NCBI GenBank assembly: GCA_027946555.1
Contig: JAPEVC010000028.1
Location: forward strand, 124,001 to 188,000
Direction: 5' to 3'
Origin: Gnomoniopsis sp. IMI 355080
Taxonomy: Eukaryota > Ascomycota > Sordariomycetes > Diaporthales > Gnomoniaceae
Length of the DNA stretch: 64,000 bases
The notes under the pieces are model-generated. The model was not told where the DNA came from, searched no databases, and saw nothing but the letters and a program-made list of their open reading frames with translations. Every line of letters begins with the position of its first letter. The stretch's first letter is position 1. Shown here in pieces: positions 48,362 through 59,235 of the stretch. Both the position numbers and the translations under genes were made by a program.

Positions 48362-50188
48362 ATGATATATCTGCCACTTTTATCCTCAGACACAAGTATT
48401 GCGGTGCGTCTGGCCACTGGTGTCTTCTTGTGCCTTTTGGTTCGGCTATGCGTGCGATGGCTGCAGCAGGAGGCCATTACGAGGCGTTTTGGGGGCCATG
48501 CAGCGTCGGTGCATTCGTGGTATGATTTCTCGGGTACGTATTAATGATTTTACTTGACTGTTCTCTGTATAATCAGATACCCGCTTGCTAACCCGTCCAG
48601 GGCTTGGATATCTGCTGGCCATGGTGAAACACGCCAGTCGCGACGAAAACCTTTTGTTCTTCCACAACTGCCTCGTCGCGACAGGCCGAGGGAAGAAGCG
48701 TAACCCGCAAACATACGAGTTTGGCATTGCGGGCGAACGCAGAGTGGTGACTGCAGATGCCGACAACATCAAGGCCATACTAGCGACGCAGTTCCGCGAC
48801 TTCGAGAAAGGGGACCGATTTCGCAGAGACTGGAAGGGTCTTCTAGGCAGGAGCATCTTCACCCTCGACGGGCCGGACTGGCACCGCAACCGCCAGTTCC
48901 TGCGGCCGCACTTTGCTCGCCAGCGTATTAGCGACCTGGCTTGTTTTGAACGGCACTTGGCACACTTGTTCCCGTTGCTCGATGGGGAGCAGACCATCGA
49001 TGCGAGCGCCGTTATGGCACACTTTGCTTTTGACGCCGCCGCCGACTTTTCGCTGGGCACGACGCAGGTCCAGTCTCTACTCAATCCGTCCCACGCCTTT
49101 ATCGAGGCCTTTGAGCGGGTCCACCGCACCCAGACGCTCATCGAATATACGACGCCACTCGGGTGGTGGCTCATACCTCGCCGACAGTATAATGCTGACA
49201 TCAAAACTATGGCCGAATTTGTGGACCCGCTCCTCGACAAGGCCCTCGCCATGTCCGACGAAGATTTGCAGAAATGTCTTGCTGACGACAGCTCCGGCTC
49301 CAACTCCGGCAGTACCCGTTTCTCGTTCCTAGCAGCCTGCGCGGCTGTCAGTCGGGACCGGTCCTTTCTGCGGGACGAGATCACAACAATCATCCTTGCG
49401 GCCCGCGACACGACGGCCATGACGCTGACGTGGTGTCTCTTCGAGCTAGCCCGGCATCCGGACGCGGTAGTGGAGCTGAGAAAGGAGATTCTGTCGACCC
49501 TAGGTAACGGCAGGAAGCCTACTTACGAGGACATAAAAAATATGCCGGTGCTCTCGCATACTCTCAACGAGACTTTGAGACTGTATCCTGCGATTCCCTA
49601 TAACGCACGAGTCGCCGCTCAAGACACCAGTCTGCCCCGAGGTAGGGGCGAGGACGGCATGGGGCCTATAGGCTTGCCAAAGGGGACACTTGTTTACTTT
49701 TCGACGCATCTGCTGCGTGAGTCTTTTTTTTTTTTTTTTCACCCTGACTATCATTACTTAGATAAGGTTGTGGTCTTGGCTGATTACTATTTACTCATAC
49801 AGACCTCCGTCGTGATATCTATCCACCAGGAACTCCCGCCTTTCCCCTCGACGAGTTCCATCCTAGGCGCTGGGACAAGTGGAGGCCTGAGCCGTGGACA
49901 TATATCCCTTTCAGCGGCGGGCCGCGGACCTGCATTGGGCAGCAGTTTGCGCTCGTCGAGATGAGTTACGTGTTGGTCCGCTTGTTCCAGCGTTATAGCA
50001 AAATCTCCTTGGTACAGCAGCCGCAGCCGAAGTCTAATGTCAAGGTATCGAACCCATCAGAGTGGGACAGCAGCAATGATCAAGGGGAACCTGAGCTGGC
50101 TGATCTGTATATGCGAACTCGACCGCGCATGGCGAGCGAGATTACGTTGAATCCGAGGGACGAAATTCTGGTCAAGTTCATAGCGTGA
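48362..50188 (+). CDS. Cytochrome P450, CYP52-like
   Basis: Membrane-anchored monooxygenase, about 557 residues. Exons 48362-48533, 48601-49716 and 49803-50188; introns of 67 and 86 nt, GT-AG. The N-terminal anchor is AVRLATGVFLCLLVRLCV. The I-helix AARDTTAMTLTW matches the CYP52-type AxRDTTA signature. Then ETLRLYP (ExxR), and the heme loop FSGGPRTCIGQQFA, which only appears after removing the second intron. That intron contains a T16 run (49724-49739) and would hide the heme exon from a single-frame reading. CYP52 relatives hydroxylate alkyl or fatty chains at or near the end, which suits a reduced polyketide. Divergent from the HR-PKS. Confidence 0.92.
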
Positions 50189-51228
50189 GATTCTATTTTA
50201 TCTCATTGCTTATCTCTGAAATAAAAATGAGAAATAAAGGAGAAATTGTATAAGATTTATATAGCAACGCTATTATATCAATCCATCATCAGTTGAACCA
50301 ATATATGTTTTTTAAGTAAGGTTTTGAATTAAAGCTTTTCTTATTAATACAAAAGAATTGATATAATTAACATAATTGCATACCCTTTGTTCTCTTATAT
50401 TCCTTGATAAGGTCAAGTCTATGTATTATACAAGCTTACGTATATACCTGTGGACACGAAGCCAATGCTCAACAGAAGCTGTAGGCTTATCTGCGCTCAG
50501 AACTTAATCATGATTCGAATGTCTGTACCTGAGGCTCCTAATGCAGCAGTTGACTCATTCACTGATAAGTGCTTATAGAGTTTCAATCCATTCCGTACGC
50601 AATACTAGCGGTGAATAGTATCCCTACACCGCATAGATCAAGCTCGTCGTATATCAACGAAGGTTAATAACCGAAACAGGAGGGACAGCATGAGTCCAAC
50701 TTTCAGGGTCCAGTTCGTCTAGGATGGGCAGGTTCTGAATTAAGGTTTAGGTTCCTAGGTAGGGATCTCGGGTGGACCCGTGGATACATCCGCCCTACGC
50801 CTCATCTGCCATGGGGTTTGATTGGACGCTGAATCTCAACATCAGTTTTAAGGTTTAATTGGGAGCTCGGAAGATCCTCGTAGGTTCGCCGCATTTGAGG
50901 GAAAAGTTTCCGGGGTGCCCGGAGGTCCAATTCCTGGGGTTGAGAACGGATCGATGCTTGACTAGCATAGCGGATACCAAGTAAATATCTCCACTTGTAT
51001 TCTTGATACTTTCTTTATAGGCATATTCACTTGCAAGCAGCGCCCCATTCTCAATGAGGGTTTCTCATAATTGCATGTCAAGGGCACCCCTGTACATGTT
51101 GACATGCTCTGTGTGTAGACTGAAGTCCCTCCGCAAGATTGATATTACGTGTGGTCGCACGGCGACAGATTTCGGGAGTAACAATACTCACCCATGCCAA
51201 TAGCCCAAAGCTCGCCCAATCACCCACC
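50189..51228. other. Intergenic region between P450 and methyltransferase
   Basis: About 1 kb. The first 200 bp are AT-rich. A CCTAGGTAGG tract lies at about 50754. No gene is supported. Confidence 0.5.
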
Positions 51229-52041
51229 ATGTCGTCGACCGTGGCTCAGATCCTAAGCCTACCCGGTGCCTTCCTCACGCACTGGTATGCTAGCTGGAAC
51301 AGCAGCAGCACTACCAAGCCCACCACAGCCGGGGCAGCCATCTACAGCCCTCTATTCCTCAACGCAGTATACGACCGCCTCGTGCTGGGCTTCTACTGCA
51401 CCCATGTCTGGCGGTGTCCCTCGTACGTGATCCAGGCTTTGTGCTCCACGCTCGTATCACAGGCAGCCACCAAGACACCGAGGATCCTCGACATAGGCGT
51501 CGGGACGGGATATTTCCTTGCCAACATCCCCTCATCATTCATCCTGCCCGGCACGACGTTCACCCTGGTTGACCTCAACCCAGCCTGCCTGGAGACGGCC
51601 TCGGCCCGGTGCAGGACCTCTCACGGGGACGAAGTTAAAGTCAACACTGTGCGCGGTGACTTCCTTGCTCCTCCGGACGACGCTGCCTCGGTCCACTCGT
51701 TGCTCAAGGACGACGGCCGCTTTGACGTGGTGTTGACCAACATGCTTCTGCACTGCGTTCCGGGTCCGCCGGCCCGCAAGGCGGCTGCGCTTGCGGGACT
51801 GGCGGCAAAGGTGGAGCGGGTCGACGGCGTCCTGGCGGGGGTGACGATATTAGGGGACGGAGTCCAGCATAACCTGCTGGGACGGTTCATCATGTTCTGG
51901 CACAACGCGCTAGGGATGTTTGATAATCAGGCTGATGGGGCAAAGGTGTTTGTGGAGGCACTGCAGAATACGTTTGAGAGTGTTGTGTGGAGGGTTGAGG
52001 GTACTGTGTTGATATTTGAGGCACGGAGGCCCAAAGCGTGA
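51229..52041 (+). CDS. Class I SAM-dependent methyltransferase
   Basis: Single exon, 270 residues from ATG 51229 (context CACCATGTCG). The frame is open upstream but has no earlier ATG. The Rossmann motif I is RILDIGVGTGYFLANIP, followed by the acidic end of strand 2 (FTLVDLNP), motif II/III GRFDVVLTNMLLHCVPG and a C-terminal beta strand. The N-terminus has no secretion signal. The fold is of the small-molecule O-, N- or C-methyltransferase type and the substrate is unknown. It converges on the P450-reductase fusion, whose stop is only 64 bp away, so it is embedded in the right cluster. Confidence 0.88.
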   Translation: MSSTVAQILSLPGAFLTHWYASWNSSSTTKPTTAGAAIYSPLFLNAVYDRLVLGFYCTHVWRCPSYVIQALCSTLVSQAATKTPRILDIGVGTGYFLANIPSSFILPGTTFTLVDLNPACLETASARCRTSHGDEVKVNTVRGDFLAPPDDAASVHSLLKDDGRFDVVLTNMLLHCVPGPPARKAAALAGLAAKVERVDGVLAGVTILGDGVQHNLLGRFIMFWHNALGMFDNQADGAKVFVEALQNTFESVVWRVEGTVLIFEARRPKA

Positions 52042-52104
52042 GGTGCAAATGCTGCCAATAATTCTAAGTAGACCTGAACGTATTGACTCGTATCAATCTA
52101 TGTT

Positions 52105-55100
52105 TCAGTTGAATATTTCCTCGACATATCGTCCCTGCAACGTCGTGTCTCCGCTGTTGAGACCGAGCATCAGCCTCCAGACGCCGAGATCCAGACTCTT
52201 GACTTCGTAGCATCCGAGAAAAGCAGGCCCTAATACAGACCAGACCGAATCAGCCACCTCCTTGCCTGCGCAGACACGCACCAGCCCGTCTTTGTTCCAC
52301 AGCTCTACCAGATGGGCGAGTTCATCCACCAACAAATCCGTCACATACCGCCCGTGCTTCTCAGTGCCTCGCTTTTGTTGTCGGCTATACGCACGACGCA
52401 CGACCACCATACCCTTGGACTCGGCCTCGTCCAGCTCTTCCGTGTACATTGCATCCAACTCGGGGCCCCGGCAGCCGTAGAATAGATGCATTTTCTCTTT
52501 GTTCTCTGCCATCATCATCCGCTGCTGGATCATGCCTCGGAACGGAGCAAGGCCCGACCCAACGCATATCATAATCACAGGTCGAGATGAGTCTGAAGGC
52601 AAACGAAAACCCGGGTTGGGCTGCATGCGGAGGTAGATCATGTGGCCTGGACTTGTTGTGGATAGGTAGGTCGAGGCGACACCGCCAGGGACAACAGAGA
52701 GTGTCAGCGAGAGGGCGGTGCTTGACTTATTACTTGCAACATTTAAGGCGCTTGAAACAGAGTACGTCCGGAGTCTCATGGGCGGCAACATGCGGAGGAA
52801 TGTGGACAGCTGTATGGGCAGTCGTGGGAGGGACTGGAGAACTTCGAGCAGAAGTGGCGGCTTCTCATCCGGCCATCGACTATCCTGCTGTGATACGAGC
52901 ATCTGAAGCTGGGCTTTGGTCTCTTCGTCGTGAGTCTGGCCTATGAGGGTGGCTATGTGGTGAGAAGTGATGGGCTGTCCAAGCTCCACGTATGCCCCGA
53001 AGAGATCCGACGCCGTCAATTGTGTGCCGTCTGGAATATTCAGACGGCGGCCCGAAGTGATGGTCAGCACCGTGTCGCAGCTCAGCTTGAACAGGACGAG
53101 CACCCTATTGACGAGGGACGGCTCGTTACGAGGCAAGACCAGTACATGGTCTCCGGGGGCATAATCGAGTTGGGCTTGTTCCTGGGTAGATACGATCTGC
53201 AAGTCGACATGATGCTTTACCGGTACGGTGTCATCGGCTTCGGTTGATGAGAGCTGCCTCTGGGCCGTGACAACAGCCGGGATGAAGTCTTGTTGGCGCA
53301 TCTTCACCCGGGGTGGGTCGCTTGCTGTGGCTGTCAGACCTTGGACGAGAGCATCGACCTCTGTTGTCTCGGCAAGATGGTACAGCCGACAAAGCTCAGG
53401 GAATAGATGGTCCTGAGCCCAGGATTCCAAGTCCGAGAATACGTCGGTGGCTGTGGCCATGTCCAGACTGCCCAGCACGCCGACTCGGACGGCCCCTGCC
53501 TCAGCCAGGAGCTCGTCCACCATCCGCGGAACTTTCTGGAAGGTTTCCTTCCAATCGCGATGGCCACACCCGAGGACAGCATATCTGACGTCTGCGAGAC
53601 TCTGAGATGCGGACTCCTGCAGCCATTTGACCATTTCTTCGGTGTTATCTGCTGGCAGGCCATTATATGAGGCGACGATCATAACGACCGGGCCTTTATC
53701 TCCGCCTGGTAAGTGTTCCACGGCTGAGTCCATTGTGTCGACGAGCTTTGGGATGAAACCCCTGGCGACTGAGGTAGCAGCCAACTGATGAGCCAGAGCC
53801 TCGCATGTGCCACCATTCGACCCGTAGAGGATTGTGATGGGCTGTCCACCTATTTGTGGTCCTTTCTGAAGTGCAAACTCCGGCTTCTTGCTTTCAGATT
53901 CAGAGATGGAGCTATAACCCCGAATAAGTCCTTTGCCCACTTCCGTGGCAGTGAGGCCCTCCCGCAGCCTCACCTGCATGACAAACCCGTCCGGCTTGAC
54001 AGAGAGATCCGACCTCATTTTAAGCTTGTAGCTGGGATCGTCCATCCTCATATCAAAACTCCGCAGCACCATGGCCAGGAACACCAGACTTTCCTGCCAC
54101 ACGAAGCTTCTTCCGATGCACCCGCGCAGGCCATTGCCGAACGGCTTCCATGCAAACTCGTCGAAGTCGTCCAACAGTCTGCCATCTCGCATCCACCGCT
54201 CAGGGCGAAACTCGTCAGCGTCGGCCCCATACACAGTCTTGTCCCGTTGCAGGACCTCGAGAGCGACGCACACGCTCTCACCCGCACGCACTAGGTATTT
54301 GCCCCCCAGAATCTCGTCTTGGTACGGCACGACAAAGAAGGCTGGTGCAGCAGGTGAAAGACGCATTGTCTCACGCAGCACCGCATCGAGATACGGAAAT
54401 GCCGTCGTAATGTGTTTCATACCCTGATTGGGAGATCCACACAGCGCGTCGACCTCTTGCCGCGCTTTTTCTAGGGCGGAAGGATGTGAGCAAAGGTAAT
54501 AACACGCCAGCGTGAGCGTGGCAGAGGTAGTCTCATGGCCCGCTGAAAGAAAGGTCAACATATTCTCCACTATCGTCTCGTCACGAAGCATCTCGCCCGT
54601 CTTGGGATCGCGGCCGAAGATCATAGCGCCCAGGACGTCGCTGCGGGAGGCGGGAGGCGGGCCCAGAGCGCGACGGGCGTCGATCATGGCCTGACACTCA
54701 GACTTCAGGTGCGAGGTCGAGGCGGCGAACTGACGCGTGGAGCGGCGACGGAGCAGGTGGGTCACAATCCAGTGATCCGGAAGCGTAGCGCGAGTTGCGG
54801 CCTCGGCAAGCACAAGGTCCACGTGCTGGACGAACGGATGCAGCGAGTCTAGCAGGTAGAAACTGTTGAAGCGATGGCTCATGTGCGTAAGGGCCACCGT
54901 GTCAAGCGTCAGGCGTGTCAGGTCTGCGGGCAGGTCGTCGAGCCTGGTCCATCCAGAGCCGCCGCAGCTGGACATCCGCGCCCACTTGAGGCACAGCTGG
55001 CCGGCAATATCGACCATATCGTCCAGCATATCCTCGCGGATGCGCAACGGCCCGAAAAGTGGGAGCAGTATACGGTGCGCTAGTCCCCACTCGTGGTTGT

Positions 55101-55654
55101 CATGGTACGCTGTAAAGAGCCCGTCGCCTGTCACCGGCCTCAGCTTGTCGAGCCCCTTGGCAACCAGCTTGTGGAATCGCCGCTCATCGCAAATTTCGCG
55201 CACTAGTGACGGGCTGCTGACGAATAGCTCGCGCTTGCCCAAGAGCGTGAGCGAAAAAATTGGTCGATACTGGTGCGCAATCTTGAGGATAGATCCGACC
55301 AGATCGTTGATGTCTAGGATTAAAGCATTGCCAACGATGGGGAGGGCTATTAAGGTTGGTCAATAAGCTTTCAGTGATACCCAATACTGTAAGTGACTTC
55401 TGGTCCTAGTACGCCATCAACTTACGTTTTGGACCTGGAATAGGGTCCAGTGTTTGACCGTTCCAATTCTTTGCATCTGTGCTTGTATCTGTGCCGGATA
55501 CCTTAACCGATGAGAGTTTGGAGAACACGAAAACAGCGGAAGCGAAACCAAGCAATAATAATACCAAGAGTGCACCAGGATTTATTGCGAATGAGTTTAT
55601 TTCTGTTATATATGCTGCCGACTGGTTCACAGTGATAGGGTGGGACATTTCCAT
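52105..55654 (-). CDS. Self-sufficient cytochrome P450-reductase fusion, CYP505 (P450foxy)-like, with N-terminal TM anchor
   Basis: A P450 and its diflavin reductase in one chain, about 1,156 residues. Exons 55654-55426 and 55346-52105, with a 79-nt GT-AG intron (55347-55425). P450 part: I-helix LSAGHETTSATL, ETMRLSPAAP (ExxR), heme loop FGNGLRGCIGRSF. Linker, then FMN/flavodoxin domain (ILYGSNGGTCEALAHQLA), FAD domain (LRTYSVSSALN) and NADPH domain (ICVGSGLAPFRG). Such enzymes usually hydroxylate fatty chains sub-terminally without a partner. Unusually, exon 1 encodes a hydrophobic segment (NPGALLVLLLLGFASAVFVF, about residues 26-45) before the proline-rich PIPGPK start typical of the family. 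It is divergent from the next P450. Confidence 0.93.
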
Positions 55655-55976
55655 CTTAGAAAGAAGGTATAATGAATTCAATTGGATCTGGCTTGATCTG
55701 GCTTGTGATCCAATTCGATGCCTTTCAGTCTTGGTTCAGATAAATAGAGCTTCGAGCATAAGAACTCACGATAGTCATATATATGCAATAGCATATATGC
55801 TTATATACATTACGAACGCCTAGCCTCGGTAAGCCCATCGACTCATTCACTTATATAACATGGTTTTCAACTATCTTTCTTTAGTGGCTTCCGAAATCAA
55901 TTCACCGTCAGCTTGATATAAGTGCTTTTTCTTTCTATTTCGAGTCTAAGACTACCATATCAGGAGTCAAATCATA
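55655..55976. promoter_or_regulatory. Divergent promoter of P450-reductase fusion and P450
   Basis: About 320 bp between two divergent start codons; AT-rich. No distinct motif was recognised. Confidence 0.45.
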
Positions 55977-57755
55977 ATGGACATACTCATCGACGCCCTC
56001 CAGGCGTCGCGGCCGTGGCTGCTTGGCGCCACCCTTGTGCTTGGGATACTCTACTTCCTCTACCTCAGAGCACTTCCCAAACCCCTGCCCGGGATTCCTT
56101 ACAACAAGCACGCGAAAAAGAGGCTGCTGGGCGACCTACCCGAAATGGGCAAATTCCATGATGACACGCGCCTGTTCTGGGCCTGGTTTACGGCCGAAAT
56201 AGATAAGCATAAATCCCCCATTATGCAAGTCTTCATGACGCCCTTCGGCGGCCGCCCGCACGTTGTCGTCGCCGACCTCGACGAGGCCCACGATATTCTC
56301 GTCCACCGTCACAAGGAATTTGATCGCGCCGACTTCTTCCAGGAGACTATGGGGGGTCTCACCCCTGAGGGTCATATTCTCTTTAAGTCTGATGCCAAGT
56401 TCCGCTACCACCGCAAGGTGATCGGGGATCTAATGAGCCCCGGCTTCTTGCATAACGTCGCCGCCCCGTCCCTCCACACCAATCTGTCTAAGATCGTGGA
56501 TCTATGGAATGAGAAGGCCCGTCTGGCGCAGGGACGACCGTTCGAGGCTATTGATGACATCTACTACACGGCTCTTGACGCCGTGACTTCCTTCACCTTC
56601 AGCTCCAGGTTCTCGCATAACGCCACAAGCACACGGATTGCGTACTATGCGTCGCTGGAACGCCTCGAGTCTATAAGCAGTGAACCCAATCAGCCCGCGG
56701 TATTTCCCAAGAGCCCTATTACCGATATCTTCGTAGAGGCGCTGCGGGACCTGGGTGTGGTGTACGAGGAAGTTTTGGCCTCAGTCTCACCCCGTTTGCG
56801 GTGGTGGTTCATGATGCGCCGACGTGCCGTCAAGGAGGCCGTGGCAAACAAAGATGCTGTATTTCGCAAGGAAATTGACGAGGGCATCTTACGGCTTAAG
56901 AAGGGCAATGGCAAAAAGGATTACACGGATGAATCGCTCATAATATCGGCCCTGGACCACATGCTCATGAAAGAGGCCGCCCTTTCTGAAAAGGAAGGTC
57001 GCCAGCCCGACTTCCACCGCCGCCTCATGTATGACGAGCTTCTTACTTTTATCTCGGCTGGGCACGACACGAGCTCCACAACGGTGACGTGGGGCGTCAA
57101 GCGGCTAGCCGACAACCGATCCATCCAAGATAAGTTGCGCAGGCAGCTGCGGACGGCTCTCGATCTCGCCCCTGGCGAGGCCCCAAGCCACGAGCAGATT
57201 CTCAATACTCAGATGCCGTATCTCGACGCCGTTGTCGAGGAGATGCTGCGCTGCGCCCAGCCAGTCCCCGGTCTAGTGCGCCAGGCCACGGTCGACACGC
57301 AGATACTGGGATGCCATATCCCCAAGGGTACGCAGGTTTTCATGCTAGCTAATGGGCCTGGCATGTTTAGTCCTAGCCTGCCGGTTAAGGACGAGCTACG
57401 GACGCCTGAATGTCTTGAGGCTAAGGGAAGGATTGGAAAGTGGGCTGAAGACGGCCGGATGGATCAATTCGTGCCGGAGAGATGGCTTGTTCCTGCTGTT
57501 GCTGGCAACGGGGCCGGTATGTTCGAAGGCATGAGCTTCAACCAGGCCGCGGGGCCCATGATGGCATTTAGTCTAGGGCCTAGGGGGTGCTTCGGGCGAC
57601 GCCTGGCATATGTTTCGCTGAAACTACTGGTTACGTTGATTGTGTGGAACTTTGAGCTGCTGCCGTGTCCAGAGGAGCTCTCATCTTACAAGGCACATGA
57701 TAACCTCACAAACAGACCTGACTTTTGTTACGTACGGTTGAAGAAGGTTGTTTAG
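55977..57755 (+). CDS. Cytochrome P450 monooxygenase
   Basis: Single exon, 592 residues, long for a fungal P450. N-terminal anchor WLLGATLVLGILYFLYL followed by PKPLPGIPYN. I-helix ISAGHDTSSTTVTW, ExxR as EEMLR, and heme loop FSLGPRGCFGRRLAY. Extra length lies between the ExxR region and the heme loop (acidic and Gly-rich segments about residues 465-520). No subfamily is assigned. Its position in a run of oxidative genes suggests tailoring of the HR-PKS product. It is one of three P450-type genes within about 10 kb. Confidence 0.93.
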   Translation: MDILIDALQASRPWLLGATLVLGILYFLYLRALPKPLPGIPYNKHAKKRLLGDLPEMGKFHDDTRLFWAWFTAEIDKHKSPIMQVFMTPFGGRPHVVVADLDEAHDILVHRHKEFDRADFFQETMGGLTPEGHILFKSDAKFRYHRKVIGDLMSPGFLHNVAAPSLHTNLSKIVDLWNEKARLAQGRPFEAIDDIYYTALDAVTSFTFSSRFSHNATSTRIAYYASLERLESISSEPNQPAVFPKSPITDIFVEALRDLGVVYEEVLASVSPRLRWWFMMRRRAVKEAVANKDAVFRKEIDEGILRLKKGNGKKDYTDESLIISALDHMLMKEAALSEKEGRQPDFHRRLMYDELLTFISAGHDTSSTTVTWGVKRLADNRSIQDKLRRQLRTALDLAPGEAPSHEQILNTQMPYLDAVVEEMLRCAQPVPGLVRQATVDTQILGCHIPKGTQVFMLANGPGMFSPSLPVKDELRTPECLEAKGRIGKWAEDGRMDQFVPERWLVPAVAGNGAGMFEGMSFNQAAGPMMAFSLGPRGCFGRRLAYVSLKLLVTLIVWNFELLPCPEELSSYKAHDNLTNRPDFCYVRLKKVV

Positions 57756-58293
57756 TACCATTTAAAAATCCCTGATTACTTCACGCAGATTACCTAAGTA
57801 AAGCATTGGGAGGATAAGCTCCCCTGGTCTTTCTTGAATACCAATAAGTCATAGCACAGCCCTGTTACCATCAAGTCGCGTCCCCATACTACTGCTATTT
57901 GGAGCTGATCAACCAAGTAGCTAGACTCATCATTCTCTCAGTATGGTCATACGCTTAACCAAAAAAAAGAATTCAAAACTCACTTTTGGTCTGCAGACAG
58001 TCTGGCATTTTTCCTTCAATCTTCTATACACGCCTAAATGTAGATAGCCGAAGTGGACATGTCGATCTGGTGATATTTCCTGTTGTTGCTCTGATCACTT
58101 TTATGTCGATCTAGTGACTTTCGTAATATTATCTGACCACTAGTCTTCAATCAAAGCATTCTTTCCACACTGCCTGACAACCAAACGGCACTCGACCAGT
58201 ATTCCCACCATTGTCTCGCATCATCAATAATCCGCTCGCACGTCTTCATCGCTCGGCTGTTCCTCCACCAGGTGACTTTATCTGATCCCCCTA
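57756..58293. other. Intergenic region between P450 and membrane protein (convergent)
   Basis: About 540 bp between convergent genes; nothing further seen. Confidence 0.45.
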
Positions 58294-59235
58294 TCACTGC
58301 CTTTTCCCCTTGTTCCACTTCTTCTCCGACGGCATATCCATCACAATTTTGAGGTGCACGATCGCAATCACAATAGTCAGCACCCCCATCGCCTTGTACC
58401 AAAACGTATCGTACAGATCCGGAAACGCCATAGCCCACATATTCCACGGCTGGAACGCGACTATAGCGTTCACGACCATCACGACCGCGCGCGCTGGACC
58501 ACAATCTTCCCTCCATTTTTGCGTCCGCCACAGCTGCACGGGACCCCAAGTGTCCGCTACAATAGACAAGATGAACCAGTCGTACATAGGCGCGCCGTCA
58601 TGCGCGAATCGTGAGTAGACGAAGTTGAAGAGGCAATAGAAGCCCACGATTTGTTTGAGTGAACTCCACGTCGCATCGCGCTTAGATACCGGTCCATGCC
58701 GATAGGGGCCCCACGTCTCTTGCCGCAGCACGTCGTCGGTAACAAAGCGGGAGATTGTGTAGATCTCCTGCACGGTCCATACAAGTAGGCCCAGACCGTA
58801 AAGAATTAGGAACCACTTATAACAATTCTGGTCAGTCTCTTCATTTCACTAGTATTATGAACTCGCTGCAGGTGTGTCAAGAGGCGCAATAAATTGGAAA
58901 TCTCAAGGGAAGACTCTTTGCCTAACCAAAACTTCCCACTACACCTTCGAAACACTTCACAACGTATCGAAATGATGGTTCGGAGAGAGGTCAATGTTGC
59001 TTACGTGGTAGTCATACTGCGGAGCCGCGAGAAGGCAGCGGATGGCGAAGGTGCTGTCGTGGACGAGGAAAAATGTGTGCACCCAAAGAGGTACCGGGCT
59101 CGTGCCTCTTTTTAGCAGCTGCCGAACGGCAAGGCCGTAACCCACAAAGCCACCGAGGTTTTGGACGCCGGTGGAAACGAGTAGTGGCCAATTGGACTTG
59201 GAAAATGTGTAGGCGGTGACGATGCGGTCGTACAT
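58294..59235 (-). CDS. Polytopic membrane protein of unknown function
   Basis: About 250 residues from exons 59235-59005 and 58815-58294, joined by a 189-nt GT-AG intron. The join YDYH|WFLILYGLG keeps frame and gives a continuous hydrophobic segment. Several membrane segments are visible (FGTG-type N-terminal helix around GFVGYGLAV, WFLILYGLGLLVW, IVGFYCLFNFVY, MYDWFILSIVADTW, AVVMVVNAIVAF, AMGVLTIVIAIVHL). Between them are conserved-looking polar patches (QEIYTISRFVTDD, WRTQKWREDC). The C-terminus is basic. I do not recognise the family. Size and topology would be compatible with a small integral-membrane cyclase or accessory protein, but this is not established. Confidence 0.7.

Noticed and set aside
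48362..49964. Reading the CYP52-like P450 as truncated before the heme loop
   Set aside because: A GT-AG intron at 49717-49802 restores the heme-binding exon exactly in frame, so the gene is complete.
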